The notes under the pieces: model-generated | Told to the model about the DNA's origin: nothing | The model's input: only the letters and a program-made list of their open reading frames with translations | Database searches by the model: none | Source: Saprospiraceae bacterium | GTDB taxonomy: Bacteria > Bacteroidota > Bacteroidia > Chitinophagales > Saprospiraceae | Direction of reading: 5' to 3' | NCBI GenBank assembly: GCA_016715985.1 | Contig: JADJXD010000001.1 | Coordinates: 3,038,001 to 3,102,000 of the forward strand | Length of the DNA stretch: 64,000 nt | In this document: positions 63,959-64,000 of the stretch, in pieces | Layout of the letters: each line of letters begins with the position of its first letter | How positions within the stretch are numbered: position 1 is the stretch's first letter | Translations under genes and position numbers: made by a program

Positions 63959-64000
63959 ATGCAAAAGGTTATCGAGTTTACTTTAAAGAAAGGAATGGTA
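63959..64000 (+). CDS. Start of an unidentified gene cut by the window edge
   Basis: An ATG at 63959 opens a frame of 14 codons (MQKVIEFTLKKGMV) that runs to the window end. It begins 2 bp after the SUKH gene stop, so it may share its transcript. Too short to identify. Confidence 0.4.
   Translation, partial: MQKVIEFTLKKGMV

Overview
The window looks like a chromosomal segment of an AT-rich, free-living Bacteroidota bacterium, most like the Saprospiria/Sphingobacteriia side of the phylum. The evidence is a Bat (MoxR/BatA/BatB/BatC) operon, a type IX secretion (T9SS) sorting domain, a TANFOR-domain giant protein, many short-signal lipoproteins, a Fur gene behind a bifunctional RelA/SpoT gene, and several TAnnTTTG-type promoter elements instead of E. 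coli -10 boxes. The species cannot be named from sequence alone.

Layout. 1-1635: start of clpP behind tig (trigger factor), minus strand. 1863-1944: tRNA-Leu(UAG). 2134-4875: spoT and fur. 4958-5048: a heptamer tandem repeat that runs into the end of an EamA transporter gene. 6065-6258: a MITE-like element with perfect 17-bp terminal inverted repeats and a 5-bp target duplication. 6315-7915: ECF sigma, probable anti-sigma and Spy-like periplasmic protein. 8193-10811: exported haloperoxidase-like lipoprotein and two small envelope proteins, closed by a terminator. 10875-12790: a group II intron directly after that terminator, with a frameshifted reverse transcriptase. 12808-14856: iscS-iscU-iscA. 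15003-18056: lptB with lipoprotein genes. 18198-20370: two-component pair. 20371-21214: gene-poor, with a degenerate direct repeat. 21215-25757: TetR, NAD kinase, cyclase, TPR membrane protein and Tat-exported pirin. 25784-26536: NYN/OST-HTH protein. 26576-33654: Bat operon. 33915-33993: two tandem hairpins. 33992-37751: phenylacetyl-CoA epoxidase operon (paaE-tetR-paaABC) with two matching palindromic operators. 38049-41118: transketolase and an atypical SDR. 41538-54363: a five-gene run encoding exported proteins, ending in a 2157-residue TANFOR protein, followed by a TPR histidine kinase (54497-56386). 56536-62687: RDD gene divergent from SpoIIM-DUF4129-DUF4350-MoxR-DUF58. 62957-64000: exported RidA, a SMI1/KNR4-type protein and the start of one more gene.

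How the genes work together. Most of the window is envelope biology. Two separate MoxR/DUF58 modules (Bat at 26576-33654; SpoIIM type at 57379-62687) lie within 36 kb. The best candidate for an undescribed system is the 41538-54363 run: a T9SS-sorted L-domain repeat protein, an esterase lipoprotein, a multi-FN3 protein, a predicted outer-membrane barrel and a giant TANFOR protein, with gaps of only 8-24 bp. This suggests joint expression of a surface structure or export machine of unknown function. The housekeeping parts (tig-clpP, spoT, isc, lptB, nadK, transketolase) look ordinary.
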